A stretch of 64,000 nucleotides of DNA, from positions 1-64,000 of the forward strand of contig NZ_CDCG01000037.1 of the NCBI RefSeq assembly GCF_000819845.1. The letters are read 5' to 3'. The notes under the pieces were generated by a model, which was not told the DNA's origin, ran no database searches, and worked only from the letters and a program-made list of their open reading frames with translations. Source of the stretch: Aeromonas enteropelogenes (GTDB lineage: Bacteria; Pseudomonadota; Gammaproteobacteria; Enterobacterales; Aeromonadaceae). The position numbers and the translations under genes are program-made. Position 1 is the first letter of the stretch. Every line of letters starts with the position of its first letter. Shown here one piece after another: positions 8,759-17,438 of the stretch.

Positions 8759-8774
8759 TGTGACCGCTCTCACA
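8759..8774. promoter_or_regulatory. CRP-cAMP binding site
   Basis: TGTGACCGCTCTCACA matches both halves of the CRP consensus TGTGA-N6-TCACA exactly. It lies in the 162-base space between the divergent PTS operon and the rpiR-type regulator, 82 bases from the PTS start. Catabolite control of amino-sugar uptake fits. A nearby TCATGA-centred partial palindrome (about 8735-8747) could be the regulator's own site, less certainly. Confidence 0.8.
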
Positions 8775-8839
8775 TTCATAACGTGAATCGCGTTAAAATC
8801 ATGGCAATTTGAATCCTCTCCCTCCTGAAGGAGTCCCCA

Positions 8840-9682
8840 TTGAATCAACCTGTAGAAGCACCACGCGTTCTCTTGCTGCTTCGCCATCAACTCGCCACAT
8901 ACAGCCAGACCCTGCAGCGGTTGGGGCAATTCGTGCTGGAACAGCCCCAGCGCGTGCTCTATCTGACCATCACCGAGCTTGCCCGTGAGAGTGGCACCAG
9001 CGAGGCCAGCGTGACTCGACTTTGCCGTGGTGTAGGGTGCCGTGGTTACACAGAGTTCAAGATGGCGCTGGCTCTGGAAACCCAGCAGGAACAAGCCAGC
9101 CAACCTCAGGCATCGGCGACCAGTGCATTTAGCACTCTGATTGAAGAGAGTGTGGCGGCATTGCGTGATACCGGGGCCTTGGTCAGCCAGCAGGCACTCT
9201 TACAAAGTGCCGAACTATTGGAGAAGGCCCGCCAGATCCAGATCTATGGTGTTGCTGCGAGTGCGATTATCGGGGAGTACCTGGCTTATCGTTTACTGCG
9301 TATGGGCATATCTGCTCAACAGTTCAGTGATATGCATCGCGCCGCGATGAACGCGACTAGCCTGAAACCGGGGGATGTGGTGATAGCAGTGTCCAGCTCG
9401 GGTTCGACCAAAGATCTGCTGCATGCGGTACAACTGGGCAAAGAGCATGGTGCCAGCGTCATTGTTCTCAGTAACACCAGCCGCAGCCCGCTCGCCTCAC
9501 TGGCCGATCAACTGTTGGTGGCAGCCAAGCCGGAAGGGCCGCTGACTGCAGGTTCATTCCACTCCAAGATCAGTGCAATGCTGGTTATTGAGCTACTGAG
9601 TCAACAGCTATTGGAAAATAGGCCGGAGCTGGCGGGAGCTATCTCGGATAGTGCCAAGGCTACGTTGCCTTGGTTGATATAA
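8840..9682 (+). CDS. RpiR/MurR-family regulator with SIS domain
   Basis: The 280-residue protein has an N-terminal RpiR helix-turn-helix (LTITELARESGTSEASVTRL, about residues 40-60) and a C-terminal SIS sugar-phosphate-binding domain from about residue 120 (IQIYGVAASAIIGEYLAYRL, then VIAVSSSGSTKDLLHAV). Such regulators sense phosphosugars, here presumably ManNAc-6-P or GlcNAc-6-P. Translation appears to start at TTG 8840, which has AAGGAG 6 bases upstream; there is no nearby ATG in frame. It is divergent from the PTS-nanE operon and likely its specific regulator. Confidence 0.93.
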   Translation: MNQPVEAPRVLLLLRHQLATYSQTLQRLGQFVLEQPQRVLYLTITELARESGTSEASVTRLCRGVGCRGYTEFKMALALETQQEQASQPQASATSAFSTLIEESVAALRDTGALVSQQALLQSAELLEKARQIQIYGVAASAIIGEYLAYRLLRMGISAQQFSDMHRAAMNATSLKPGDVVIAVSSSGSTKDLLHAVQLGKEHGASVIVLSNTSRSPLASLADQLLVAAKPEGPLTAGSFHSKISAMLVIELLSQQLLENRPELAGAISDSAKATLPWLI

Positions 9683-9813
9683 TCGCTAGCGAGGGAAGCA
9701 TCATCAATACTTGGACACCAGATTGGATCGATGTCCAATGTAATCCATCCGGGTAGTATGTCAGCCAACACCAAATGGCACACTGAATGGTATACCAGAA
9801 AAAGATAAAAATG

Positions 9814-9845
9814 AAAAAGCCCAACCTAATCAATAGGTTGGGCTT
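9814..9845 (-). terminator. Terminator of tRNA-Ser
   Basis: On the minus strand, AAGCCCAACCTA and its complement flank a short loop and are followed by TTTTT. It starts a few bases after the tRNA CCA end. The hairpin can also serve rpiR from the other strand. Confidence 0.9.
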
Positions 9846-9851
9846 GGTATA

Positions 9852-9941
9852 TGGCGGAGAGACAGGGATTCGAACCCTGGGTGGTATTGCTACCACAATT
9901 GATTTCGAGTCAATCCCGTTCGGCCACTCCGGCATCTCTCC
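9852..9941 (-). tRNA. tRNA-Ser, anticodon CGA
   Basis: The 90-base gene folds as a class II tRNA. The 7-bp acceptor stem GGAGAGA pairs with TCTCTCC, followed by G73 and an encoded CCA. The anticodon loop is CTCGAAA between TTGA and TCAA, giving CGA, which reads UCG. The long variable arm (GTGGTAGCAATACCACC) and T-loop GGGTTCGAATCCC are clear. Confidence 0.97.
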
Positions 9942-9951
9942 GTGAGGAGAG

Positions 9952-9980
9952 TTTTTACCCAAGGTACCCGGAGAATGCAA
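9952..9980 (-). promoter_or_regulatory. Sigma-70 promoter of tRNA-Ser
   Basis: On the minus strand, TTGCAT (9975-9980) and TAAAAA (9952-9957) are spaced by exactly 17 bases. The -10 ends about ten bases before the mature tRNA 5' end, giving a very short leader. A GC-rich discriminator, typical of stringent control, is not obvious. Confidence 0.5.
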
Positions 9981-10249
9981 TAAAAATATCTTTAATATCA
10001 AACGACTGAACATAAAAGGAGCACCTGGCTTCATCTCGGTGTGTTCCGGACGAAAACCCATTTTGTCTTCATATTGTCGGCAACATGACAGAAATGACCG
10101 CGTTCAGGCCGGTAACCCCCCCTCTACAGCATGTAACCCGGTAGGCAGACTGGAAATCCTCGGCCGATTCAGGAACAATCGGCGTCCCTCCTTGGCGAAA
10201 TGACGACATGTCCGCCCCGATATAAAGATGTGAATTGATGGAAAGCCTC

Positions 10250-11167
10250 ATGCCGATAAAATCTGCTCTCTCCTTTCTGCTGACCATGACCATGCTCTGC
10301 ACCACCCAGGTGCTGGCCCAGACCTACCCTCTCCCGCCCGCCAACAGCCGTCTCATCGGCGAGCTGGAGGACTACATAGTCCAACCCAACGATCATCTGG
10401 AACTGGTCGGGAAAAATACCCACACCGGTTTTTTGGCACTGCTTGAGGCCAACCCGGGTGTTGATCCCTATCTGCCCACCCCGGGCACCCGGCTGACCCT
10501 GCCCACCCAGATGCTGCTGCCCGATGTGCCCCGGGAGGGCATAGTCATCAACCTGCCCGAGCTGCGTCTCTACTACTTCCCCAAGGGGAAGGACGAGGTG
10601 ATCGTGCTGCCCATCGGGATTGGCGATGTCGGCCGTGAAACCCCGGAGATGACGACCACCATCATAGAGAAAAAGCCGAACCCGACCTGGGTGCCCGGCC
10701 CCATGGTGCGCAAGTCCTGGCTGGAACAAAAAGGGATCTCCCTGCCGGCGGTCGTTCCCCCCGGTCCTGAAAACCCCCTTGGCAAATTTGCCATGCGCCT
10801 GGGCTATGGCAACCGGGATTATCTGATCCACGGCACCAACAAGGAGTTTGGCGTCGGTTTGCGGGTCAGCGCCGGCTGCATCCGTCTGCGTCCGGATGAC
10901 ATAGAGTCGCTGTTCAAGATAGTGCCCGTCGGCACACCGGTACGGGTCATCAACCAGCCGGTCAAGGTCGCCATCGAACCCGATGGCCGGCGCTGGCTGG
11001 AGGTGCACTCGCCCCTGTCCCGTACCGAGGAAGAGCTCGAAAATGGCGCCCCTCTGGTTCTGTCACCAGCCATCGAGCAATTTATCAGCGCGCCCGAGGT
11101 CACTCAGGCCGATGTCACCGCCGCACTGGACAGCAAGAACGGGCTGCCCCGACCCATCAGCGGCTAA
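10250..11167 (+). CDS. L,D-transpeptidase (ErfK/YbiS/YcfS type)
   Basis: Periplasmic L,D-transpeptidases crosslink peptidoglycan or attach Lpp to it. The ~305-residue protein begins with a signal peptide (LTMTMLCTTQVLAQ). It then has a LysM-like segment (DYIVQPNDHLELVGKN, then LPTPGTRLTLP) near residues 35-85 and a YkuD catalytic domain with YLIHGTN and SAGCIRLRPDD, where Cys is the nucleophile. The start is taken at 10250; an ATG at 10238 and TTG at 10235 are in frame and cannot be excluded. The lpp gene in this window encodes a C-terminal Lys suited to such an enzyme. A DUF481 gene follows 15 bases later, probably in the same operon. Confidence 0.92.
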   Translation: MPIKSALSFLLTMTMLCTTQVLAQTYPLPPANSRLIGELEDYIVQPNDHLELVGKNTHTGFLALLEANPGVDPYLPTPGTRLTLPTQMLLPDVPREGIVINLPELRLYYFPKGKDEVIVLPIGIGDVGRETPEMTTTIIEKKPNPTWVPGPMVRKSWLEQKGISLPAVVPPGPENPLGKFAMRLGYGNRDYLIHGTNKEFGVGLRVSAGCIRLRPDDIESLFKIVPVGTPVRVINQPVKVAIEPDGRRWLEVHSPLSRTEEELENGAPLVLSPAIEQFISAPEVTQADVTAALDSKNGLPRPISG

Positions 11168-11182
11168 GTACCGGAGTCATCA

Positions 11183-12175
11183 TTGCTCATGAGATACCTG
11201 CTCCTCCTGTTCATGCTGGCAAGCCCCCCCTCATGGGCCAAGGACATTCTCTGGATGCGCAACGGCGATCGCCTGACCGGAACCATAGAGGAGATCACCG
11301 ATGAGTCGGTGCGCATCGCCCTGCCCTATAGCCAGGCCGTGACGATCAAACGGGAAGCAGTCAAACGCTGGCGGCTGGAGAAGCAGGACAAACCCAGAGC
11401 CACGGCCAAGGGGGGCATACCGCTATTTCAGGGGGATGAGGATGAGCGCAATGCCTGGCTCTGGACCGGTAATGGCGATCTCAATATCAAGCTCAAGGAG
11501 AACGAGACCCGCACCAACGACATCAACATCAAGGGCAAGACGGAGGTTGCCAACCTCGACTGGCGTTACAGCCTGTCAGGGGAGTACAACTACGAAACCG
11601 CCAATGGCGAGACCAACAGCCACGACTATAAACTCAACCCGACCCTGGACTTTTTCTTCAACAATCACTGGTTTGTCCGCAACTCCCTCAATGCCGAGTA
11701 CGACATGCTGGATGAGAACTACCTCCAATTGGACTTCAGCTCGGGTCCCGGTTACCGTTTCTGGAACGACAAGCGCAGGCGGCTCGAACTGATTGCCCAG
11801 GCGGGCATACAGCGCACCTATTTTCGCGACGGCAGCTGGACAGGCCTGCGCCTGTTTGATTCCCGCATCATCAGCTACCCCATCGGTAGCCTGGGCTGGG
11901 ATTACCGTCAGCCATTCTCGCTCTGGCAACAGCAGTTAGAACTGTTCAGCAAGGGGACTTATTTGAAATATCTGTCACAGCCGTCCCCCTATGTCACCCT
12001 GGAGCAGGATATCAATGGCAGCATAGGATTACGTTACTACCTCAACGACAATATCCGCCTCTCCTGGTCGAGTGAGCTCGACTGGCAGGATGGGGAGATC
12101 CGGTATGAGGGGGTAGAGCAGAGCCTCAAGGAGAGCGAGATCCGCCACCTGATCAGCCTGGGTGCCAGTTTCTAG
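11183..12175 (+). CDS. DUF481 outer-membrane beta-barrel protein (YdiY-like)
   Basis: The 330-residue exported protein has a signal peptide (LLLFMLASPPSWA) and then WMRNGDRLTGTIEEI, a motif frequent ahead of DUF481 barrels. The rest is rich in alternating, aromatic-ended strands and finishes with ISLGASF, a C-terminal aromatic residue typical of outer-membrane barrels. A GGAG 6 bases before TTG 11183 favours that start; ATG 11189 would shorten it by two residues. It is 15 bases after the L,D-transpeptidase gene. Molecular function is unknown; E. coli YdiY is reported as acid-inducible. Confidence 0.85.
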   Translation: MLMRYLLLLFMLASPPSWAKDILWMRNGDRLTGTIEEITDESVRIALPYSQAVTIKREAVKRWRLEKQDKPRATAKGGIPLFQGDEDERNAWLWTGNGDLNIKLKENETRTNDINIKGKTEVANLDWRYSLSGEYNYETANGETNSHDYKLNPTLDFFFNNHWFVRNSLNAEYDMLDENYLQLDFSSGPGYRFWNDKRRRLELIAQAGIQRTYFRDGSWTGLRLFDSRIISYPIGSLGWDYRQPFSLWQQQLELFSKGTYLKYLSQPSPYVTLEQDINGSIGLRYYLNDNIRLSWSSELDWQDGEIRYEGVEQSLKESEIRHLISLGASF

Positions 12176-12206
12176 GCAAGCGACTGTCAAATACAGCCAT
12201 ATAAAG

Positions 12207-12235
12207 AAGGGGAGCCGCGATGGCTCCCCTTTACT
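12207..12235. terminator. Bidirectional terminator between DUF481 and DASS genes
   Basis: AAGGGGAGCC and GGCTCCCCTT form a 10-bp stem around a GCGAT loop. The structure lies between two convergent genes and can serve both. Confidence 0.8.
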
Positions 12236-12251
12236 ATTGCATGACCCGGGT

Positions 12252-13667
12252 TCAAATCAGACCCCAGGCGGCAATCTGGTAGATCCACACCATGGCCAGA
12301 ACAGTGCCAACCAACCCCATGATGACGCCGATCCGCACCATCTGGTGGCTCTCCACCAGACCGGTCGCGTGGGCCAGCGCATTGGGGGGCGTACTGATCG
12401 GCAAGGACATGCCAAGGGATACCGAAATGGTGACTGCCAGGATCAGGGTGTGGCTGCCCCCCCACTCGGCCAGTCCCGGCATGCTGACAGCCAGCGCCGC
12501 CACCAGTGGCAACAGCAGGTTGGCCGTCGCCGTATTGGACATGAAGTTGGCCATCACTACCGCCAGCAGACAGGCCCCTACCAGCACCACCAGAGTAGAG
12601 TATTCATGGAACGGGATATGGGTGATCAGCCGCTCCGCCAATCCGGAATCCTCCAGCGCCAGACCCAGCGCGATACCGCCCGATACCAGCCACAACACGT
12701 CCAGAGAGATCCTGTGCAAATCCTCCTTGGTGATAATGCCCGTGGTGAGGAATACCGCCACCGGGATCATGGCGACCACATAGGAACTCATGCCGTGCAG
12801 GTCTCCCATCAGCCACAACACTATGGTCAGGATAAAAGTGAGGTAAACCACCCAGGCCCGGGGCGTTTGCATGAAGCGCCCCTCAATTTTGAGGTCCATC
12901 TGCTTGAGCTGGCTGGGGTAGAAACGACCAAGCAAGAACCAGCCGAGCAGCAGCAACAGCACTACGAAGGGCACTGCAAATCCCATCCACTGACCAAAGG
13001 AGATGGCATGCTCACCGGTCAGGTACTTGAGAGCCACGGCGTTGGGGGGCGTACCAATTGGTGTGCCTATCCCCCCCAGGTTGGCCGCCAGGGGAATCGC
13101 CAGCACAAATCCGATCTTGGCGGGATCCTTGTCGGGAAACACCGCCAATACCGGCGCCAGGATCGCCAGCATCATGGCCGTGGTCGCGGTATTGCTCATG
13201 AACATGGAGAAGGTCGCGGTGATCAGCATGAGGCCCAGCATGACGACTCGCGGATTGCGCCCGAAGGGACGCAGCAGCACCCGGGCCAGGTTCACGTCCA
13301 GATGATATTTGGTCGCGGCGATGGCCAGAAAGAAGCCACCGAGAAACAGCATGATGACCGGTGAGGCGAAGGTGGCCATGATCTCGGTCGAGGTCAGCAA
13401 GGTGCCAAAGCCGGTCTCGCCCTTGTCGGCCGTCATAAACCAGAGCCCCTTGTCAGAGAGCAGCAGCAGCTCCAGCACTATGATCAGGACCGAGGTGGCG
13501 AAGATGGGGATGGGCTCGAGGATCCAGCACAGTGCGGCCAGCACGAAGATGGCGACAACCCGCTGCTCCACCACTGTGATTCCCTCCAACGGGATCCAAT
13601 GGGTCGGGATCAGCAGGATAAACAGGCTGAGCAGCACAGGCAGAATAATCTTGTGATTAATTGGCAC
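12252..13667 (-). CDS. DASS (SLC13) family sodium-coupled anion transporter
   Basis: This inner-membrane permease of 471 residues probably imports dicarboxylates or similar anions with Na+. It has the two SNT signature repeats that bind substrate and sodium, MFMSNTATTAMM near residue 150 and ANFMSNTATANLLL near residue 395, and around eleven hydrophobic segments. The start is set at GTG 13667, with GGAG 7 bases upstream and a product beginning with PINHKIILPVLL; the frame is open 25 codons further without a ribosome site. It stands alone between a convergent DUF481 gene and a divergent gap, so the substrate cannot be narrowed. Confidence 0.9.
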   Translation of the reverse strand: MPINHKIILPVLLSLFILLIPTHWIPLEGITVVEQRVVAIFVLAALCWILEPIPIFATSVLIIVLELLLLSDKGLWFMTADKGETGFGTLLTSTEIMATFASPVIMLFLGGFFLAIAATKYHLDVNLARVLLRPFGRNPRVVMLGLMLITATFSMFMSNTATTAMMLAILAPVLAVFPDKDPAKIGFVLAIPLAANLGGIGTPIGTPPNAVALKYLTGEHAISFGQWMGFAVPFVVLLLLLGWFLLGRFYPSQLKQMDLKIEGRFMQTPRAWVVYLTFILTIVLWLMGDLHGMSSYVVAMIPVAVFLTTGIITKEDLHRISLDVLWLVSGGIALGLALEDSGLAERLITHIPFHEYSTLVVLVGACLLAVVMANFMSNTATANLLLPLVAALAVSMPGLAEWGGSHTLILAVTISVSLGMSLPISTPPNALAHATGLVESHQMVRIGVIMGLVGTVLAMVWIYQIAAWGLI

Positions 13668-13844
13668 TATTTTCTCCAGGATAGGGAGCAAGGATTCAAT
13701 AGTGGCATAAAATGCTATCTCATCAGTTCGCCGTCTTATCAAAATGAGAGCTGGCTAACTGCGACGACACCGGTTTTGTGAGTCATATCAAGCTGTTCAT
13801 GACACTGGCTGTCATGGGCAGACCACCCTCTCTTCGCTGGATAC

Positions 13845-13872
13845 AAAAACGGACCCGACAAAGCGGGCCCGT
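13845..13872 (-). terminator. Terminator of the MaoC gene
   Basis: On the minus strand, ACGGGCCCG and its near-complement pair around a 6-base loop with one mismatch and are followed by TTTTTGT. It lies 26 bases after the maoC stop. Confidence 0.8.
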
Positions 13873-13897
13873 TCAACGATTCACTGCAAAGACGTGA

Positions 13898-14623
13898 TTA
13901 AAAATAGATGCGGGTTACCGACTCGATGACGCAGCCGGGACGGCGGATCCCTTCGATCTCCACCTTGATCTCCTTGAGCAGCTCCAGCCCGCCCTTGATG
14001 GGGGTGACGCGAGCCAGTTTGGTGCGCGCGCGGATATTGCTCTCCACCTTGATGGGATAGGGGAAACGCACCTGGTCGAGACCAAAGTTCACCACCATGC
14101 GAGCGGTGGGAAACTCGGGAGTGCTCTCGTCGACCGAACCGGTCAACTGCGGCAGCAACGCCAGGGTCAGGAAGCCGTGAGCGATGGTGGTCTTGAAGGG
14201 CGACTCGGCGGCGGCACGCTCGGGATTGGTGTGGATCCACTGGTGATCCCCCGTCACCGCAGCAAACTGATCGATCATCTGCTGACTGACATGGAGCCAT
14301 TCACCGACGTGAGTCTCTTCACCGATACGGCCCTGCAACTCGGCATAGAGTGCGGCGGCGGCCTCGTCCAGCTCGATGGCCGGCTCCTGCACCATGGCAG
14401 GCTGGCCATTGGCAACCTGGGCGACGGCGACGGACTCTTGCTGCTGACCGTGCTGGGTTTCACCGTGAGGGTCGAGCACGCGCCCCAGCAAAGGATGCAG
14501 GTGTGCCTTTTGCTGAAACTCACGCCAGTAGTCGCGGATCGCCGGAGAGAGCCAATCCTTGAGCTCAAAGGGGTGCTGCGCCAAAATTTCGCGCTTGTGC
14601 TTCAGAAAATCGACAACTTTCAT
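13898..14623 (-). CDS. MaoC-family (R)-enoyl-CoA hydratase-like protein
   Basis: The 241-residue protein has a C-terminal MaoC hot-dog domain. Its hydratase motif FAAVTGDHQWIHTNPERA (about residues 118-135) supplies the Asp and His of (R)-specific enoyl-CoA hydratases, and IAHGFLTLALLPQL continues the fold. The N-terminal ~95 residues are an extra segment of unclear role, with FELKDWLSPAIRDYWREF near the start. This two-part form is often annotated in polyhydroxyalkanoate or fatty-acid metabolism; here no phaC or beta-oxidation genes are adjacent. An AGGGAT lies before the ATG at 14623. Confidence 0.88.
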   Translation of the reverse strand: MKVVDFLKHKREILAQHPFELKDWLSPAIRDYWREFQQKAHLHPLLGRVLDPHGETQHGQQQESVAVAQVANGQPAMVQEPAIELDEAAAALYAELQGRIGEETHVGEWLHVSQQMIDQFAAVTGDHQWIHTNPERAAAESPFKTTIAHGFLTLALLPQLTGSVDESTPEFPTARMVVNFGLDQVRFPYPIKVESNIRARTKLARVTPIKGGLELLKEIKVEIEGIRRPGCVIESVTRIYF

Positions 14624-14645
14624 CTACCGATCCCTATTCGATTCA

Positions 14646-14819
14646 ATGCCTATAAGAGGTCTAACCAGTCCTATTTTATTAAAGTTACAGGTGAAAGTGC
14701 AAAAAAATCTCGGCGTACAACTGTACCAAGGCGAAAGTGACTACTTACAGGCCCTAAATAAAGATAATCTGCCAAGCTGGGTTCGGATGGCAAAACGCCT
14801 TGATTTAGCTAAAAAATAA
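14646..14819 (+). CDS. Small hypothetical protein, 57 residues
   Basis: From an ATG at 14646 the frame encodes MPIRGLTSPILLKLQVKVQ, then LGVQLYQGESDYLQALN and a basic end RMAKRLDLAKK. The composition is protein-like and the DNA is more AT-rich than its neighbours. It starts 22 bases from the divergent maoC start, and no clear ribosome site is visible. The family is not recognised; it may be a small cytosolic protein or the tail of a lost gene. Confidence 0.4.
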   Translation: MPIRGLTSPILLKLQVKVQKNLGVQLYQGESDYLQALNKDNLPSWVRMAKRLDLAKK

Positions 14820-14855
14820 CCAAAAAAGTCCCTGCCGGGCCTTGTGAAAAACAAC

Positions 14856-15800
14856 TCATCGGGTTCTGGACCACCAGGCTGTTCGAGCGGACTTGTCGAG
14901 GAACGTCCAGGCCAACACCCGGCTGATCTTGTTCCCCTGAGCCATGTCGATGACCCGCACGTCGACGGCGCCGACCCGACCCAACGCTTTTTTCGCCGCA
15001 GGCATGTTCTCTTTCTTCGAAACCAGGGAGCTGAACCAGAGGCACTGGCCGGCAAACTCCCTGCTTTGACCAATCATGTTGGCCAGAAAGGCCGCCTCGC
15101 CTCCCTCGCACCAGAGCTCGGCCTTCTGACCGCCGAAATTGAGCACCGGCTTGCCCGCCTCTCCTTTGCCCAGATTGCGCAGCTTGCGCTCGGTTCCCTT
15201 GCTCGCCTCCTCCAGCGAGGCGTGAAACGGCGGGTTGCAAAGAGTCAGCGAAAACTGCTCCCTGGGCCCAATGATGCCGCGAAAAACCTGCCTGGCATTG
15301 GTCTGCAGGCGACATTCGATCTGTTTGCCGAGGCCATTGCTGGCGGCCAGCAGGGTCGCTGCCTTGACCGATACGGGATCGATATCCGCCCCCACGAAGC
15401 GCCAGCCATACTCTCGAGCCCCCAGCAGTGGATAAATGCAGTTCGCACCGACCCCGATATCCAGCACCCGTACCTGTTTGCCGGTGGGCACCTCCCCTGC
15501 GCTCTCGGCCAGAAGATCCGCCACTCGATGCAGATAGTCGACGCGCCCCGGGATGGGCGGGCAAAGATAACCGGCGGGCAGATCCCAATGAGCAATGCCA
15601 TAGTGACGTGCCAGCAGCGCCTTGTTCAGCGCCTTGACGGCCAACGGATCGGCAAAGTCGATGGTGCGTTTGCCATAGTCGTTGGTGAACACATGGGCTG
15701 CCAACTCGGGAGTCACCAGACAGAGTGCCTCAAGGTCGTAACCCTCCTGATGACGGTTGCGGGGATGGAGTCCGGATTTGCGGTCACTGTGAGATGTCAT
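14856..15800 (-). CDS. rlmF: 23S rRNA (adenine-1618 N6)-methyltransferase RlmF
   Basis: RlmF methylates A1618 of 23S rRNA with S-adenosylmethionine. The 314-residue protein opens with [15 protein letters not shown], the conserved RlmF N-terminus. It has a SAM-binding loop [16 protein letters not shown] near residue 112 and the N6-adenine methyltransferase motif NPPFH near residue 190. Length agrees with the family (about 308 in E. coli). It is a single-gene unit; a palindromic CACTATAGTG at 15831-15840 upstream may hold its -10 element. Confidence 0.95.
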   Translation of the reverse strand: MTSHSDRKSGLHPRNRHQEGYDLEALCLVTPELAAHVFTNDYGKRTIDFADPLAVKALNKALLARHYGIAHWDLPAGYLCPPIPGRVDYLHRVADLLAESAGEVPTGKQVRVLDIGVGANCIYPLLGAREYGWRFVGADIDPVSVKAATLLAASNGLGKQIECRLQTNARQVFRGIIGPREQFSLTLCNPPFHASLEEASKGTERKLRNLGKGEAGKPVLNFGGQKAELWCEGGEAAFLANMIGQSREFAGQCLWFSSLVSKKENMPAAKKALGRVGAVDVRVIDMAQGNKISRVLAWTFLDKSARTAWWSRTR

Positions 15801-15871
15801 ATTGGGTCTGCCGAGGAAAAACGGGGGTCACACTATAGTGACTTGAGGCGGTAAAGTCTAAATGACGGCCA

Positions 15872-15899
15872 TAAAAAACCGGGCTGCGAGAGCCCGGTT
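15872..15899 (-). terminator. Terminator of the NlpC/P60 gene
   Basis: AACCGGGCT and AGCCCGGTT pair around a GCGAG loop, and on the minus strand the stem is followed by TTTTAT. It is about 50 bases after the stop codon. Confidence 0.85.
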
Positions 15900-15951
15900 C
15901 AAGTGAGGTTGGAAAAACAGTCCGTACCGCGAGCCGTTTGTCCAGCCTGAC

Positions 15952-16440
15952 TCAGATATCGATCCGGCGTGCTTGCCAGAACTTGCTGCGCCAGTAGGCA
16001 CTGTCGAGCTTGGAGCGCGTTACCCCGGCTCGGGTGGAGGCGTGGATGAACTCGCCATTGCCTACATAGATGCCGACATGATTGAGGCGACGATTGATCT
16101 TGAAGAAGACCAGATCCCCTTCGACCAGATCCTGCTTGGCGACGCGAGCGCCTTCATGAACCTGGGAGCGGGTATCCCGGGGCAATTCGATGCCGATGGC
16201 ATTGCGGAATACTTCGCGGGTGAACGCCGAGCAATCGATACCACGTTCAGTGGTGCCACCATAACGGTAGGGCGTACCGCGCCACTCTTTGTACACGGTC
16301 AGAATTTCGTTCACATCCGGTGTTTGCGACGGTTCCGGTTCGACAACGGGTTCCATCATGGCAACTTCAATCTTGCTCGCGACCTCGGGCTGGGGGGCCG
16401 AAGCACAACCCACCATACCGAGCGCGACCAGCAGTAGCAT
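15952..16440 (-). CDS. nlpC: NlpC/P60-family peptidoglycan hydrolase lipoprotein
   Basis: This predicted outer-membrane or periplasmic lipoprotein cleaves cell-wall stem peptides. A signal peptide with lipobox GMVGC near residue 12 precedes an acidic linker rich in PEPEP. The NlpC/P60 domain follows, with catalytic Cys in GIDCSAF and His in LNHVGIYVG and FIHAS. Length (162 residues) resembles E. coli NlpC. The start is ATG 16440; an in-frame TTG at 16452, directly after AAGGA, is an alternative that adds four residues. It is divergent from the phosphopantetheinyl transferase gene across a 260-base AT-rich gap. Confidence 0.92.
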   Translation of the reverse strand: MLLLVALGMVGCASAPQPEVASKIEVAMMEPVVEPEPSQTPDVNEILTVYKEWRGTPYRYGGTTERGIDCSAFTREVFRNAIGIELPRDTRSQVHEGARVAKQDLVEGDLVFFKINRRLNHVGIYVGNGEFIHASTRAGVTRSKLDSAYWRSKFWQARRIDI

Positions 16441-16715
16441 CAGGTGGCGCAATCCTTTATCCCCGTAAAAACGTAAATCTTGTTAAAATACGGCCCCAAA
16501 GGGCAATTCATAAGGCAACAGCACTCGACTATATCCAAGAATTCTATCGAGGCAAGTGAAAATCCCTATCGAGGTCACATTTTTGCAAGTAAATGCGTTG
16601 TTTTTCATAATTAATGTGATCATGAACAAACAATATACAATCCCCGAAATGGCCTCGGGCCTCATAGAAAACTGACTTTTATCCCTGTTTCAGCCCCTTT
16701 TTAAAGTGAAAAATT

Positions 16716-17438
16716 ATGACCGCCACGGATCTTTTTTTGTTAAGACCGGCAGACATCCATGAAGCCCAGCTCACCCGGCTGACCACCCTGTTATCCGCCG
16801 AAGAGAGAGATATCTGGCACTCGATAACGCTGCCAGCGCGGCGCCAGGAGTACCTGGTCAGCCGGGGCCTGTTGCGCCAGCTTCTGGCCGAACGGCTGCA
16901 GCAACCGGCCAGTGAATTGCACTTTGGCCAGGGGGAGCATGGCAAGCCACGGCTGCAGGATGATGCCTGGCATTTCAACCTCAGCCACAGCGGTCCCTGG
17001 CTGGTGCTGGCCCTGAGCGCGCAGGGGCCGCTCGGGGTCGATCTCGAGCTGGGCATGCGCCGCCGCAGTCCCCTGCCCCTTGCCCGGCGCTTCTATGCCA
17101 AGAGCGAATACAGCTGGCTCAGTCAGCTGCCAGACACTCAGCAGGAGAGTGCCTTTTATCGGCTCTGGTCACGCAAGGAAGCGGTGCTCAAAGCCCATGG
17201 TGGCGGCATCGCCGCCGGGCTTGAGAAGATCTGTTTCCTCCCGGAAGAGGGGTGGCGTCTCGACAACCGGCTGGATAACACGTGCTACCAGGTGCAGGAC
17301 TGGCCATTTGCCAGCGGCTGGTTGAGCATTGCGGCCAGCCATTCCCTGGTTCACTGCTACCGGCTGGATGAACGCTTGAATTGCCATGCCATCAGCCCCA
17401 TCTTGTTCAACACCCTCTCTGAAGAGTCCAACTCATGA
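16716..17438 (+). CDS. 4'-phosphopantetheinyl transferase (Sfp/Gsp family)
   Basis: It transfers phosphopantetheine from CoA to carrier proteins. The 240-residue protein has the Sfp-type signatures in order: HFNLSHSGPW near residue 87, LGVDLELG near residue 107 (Mg-binding Asp and Glu), and FYRLWSRKEAVLKAHG near residue 146. Length fits the broad-specificity Sfp group rather than AcpS. The cognate carrier, such as a siderophore or polyketide synthetase, is not in this window. Its stop overlaps the cnoX start by ATGA. Confidence 0.93.
   Translation: MTATDLFLLRPADIHEAQLTRLTTLLSAEERDIWHSITLPARRQEYLVSRGLLRQLLAERLQQPASELHFGQGEHGKPRLQDDAWHFNLSHSGPWLVLALSAQGPLGVDLELGMRRRSPLPLARRFYAKSEYSWLSQLPDTQQESAFYRLWSRKEAVLKAHGGGIAAGLEKICFLPEEGWRLDNRLDNTCYQVQDWPFASGWLSIAASHSLVHCYRLDERLNCHAISPILFNTLSEESNS

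Noticed and set aside
9683-9851. Possible integration site at the 3' end of tRNA-Ser
   Set aside because: The downstream DNA has only an intact terminator and a small ATTGGA/TCCAAT repeat; no integrase or direct repeat of the tRNA end flanks an element here.
12162-13364. 400-codon plus-strand frame opposite the DASS transporter
   Set aside because: The transporter on the other strand has both SNT motifs and membrane helices, while this frame is a Gln/His/Arg-rich shadow.
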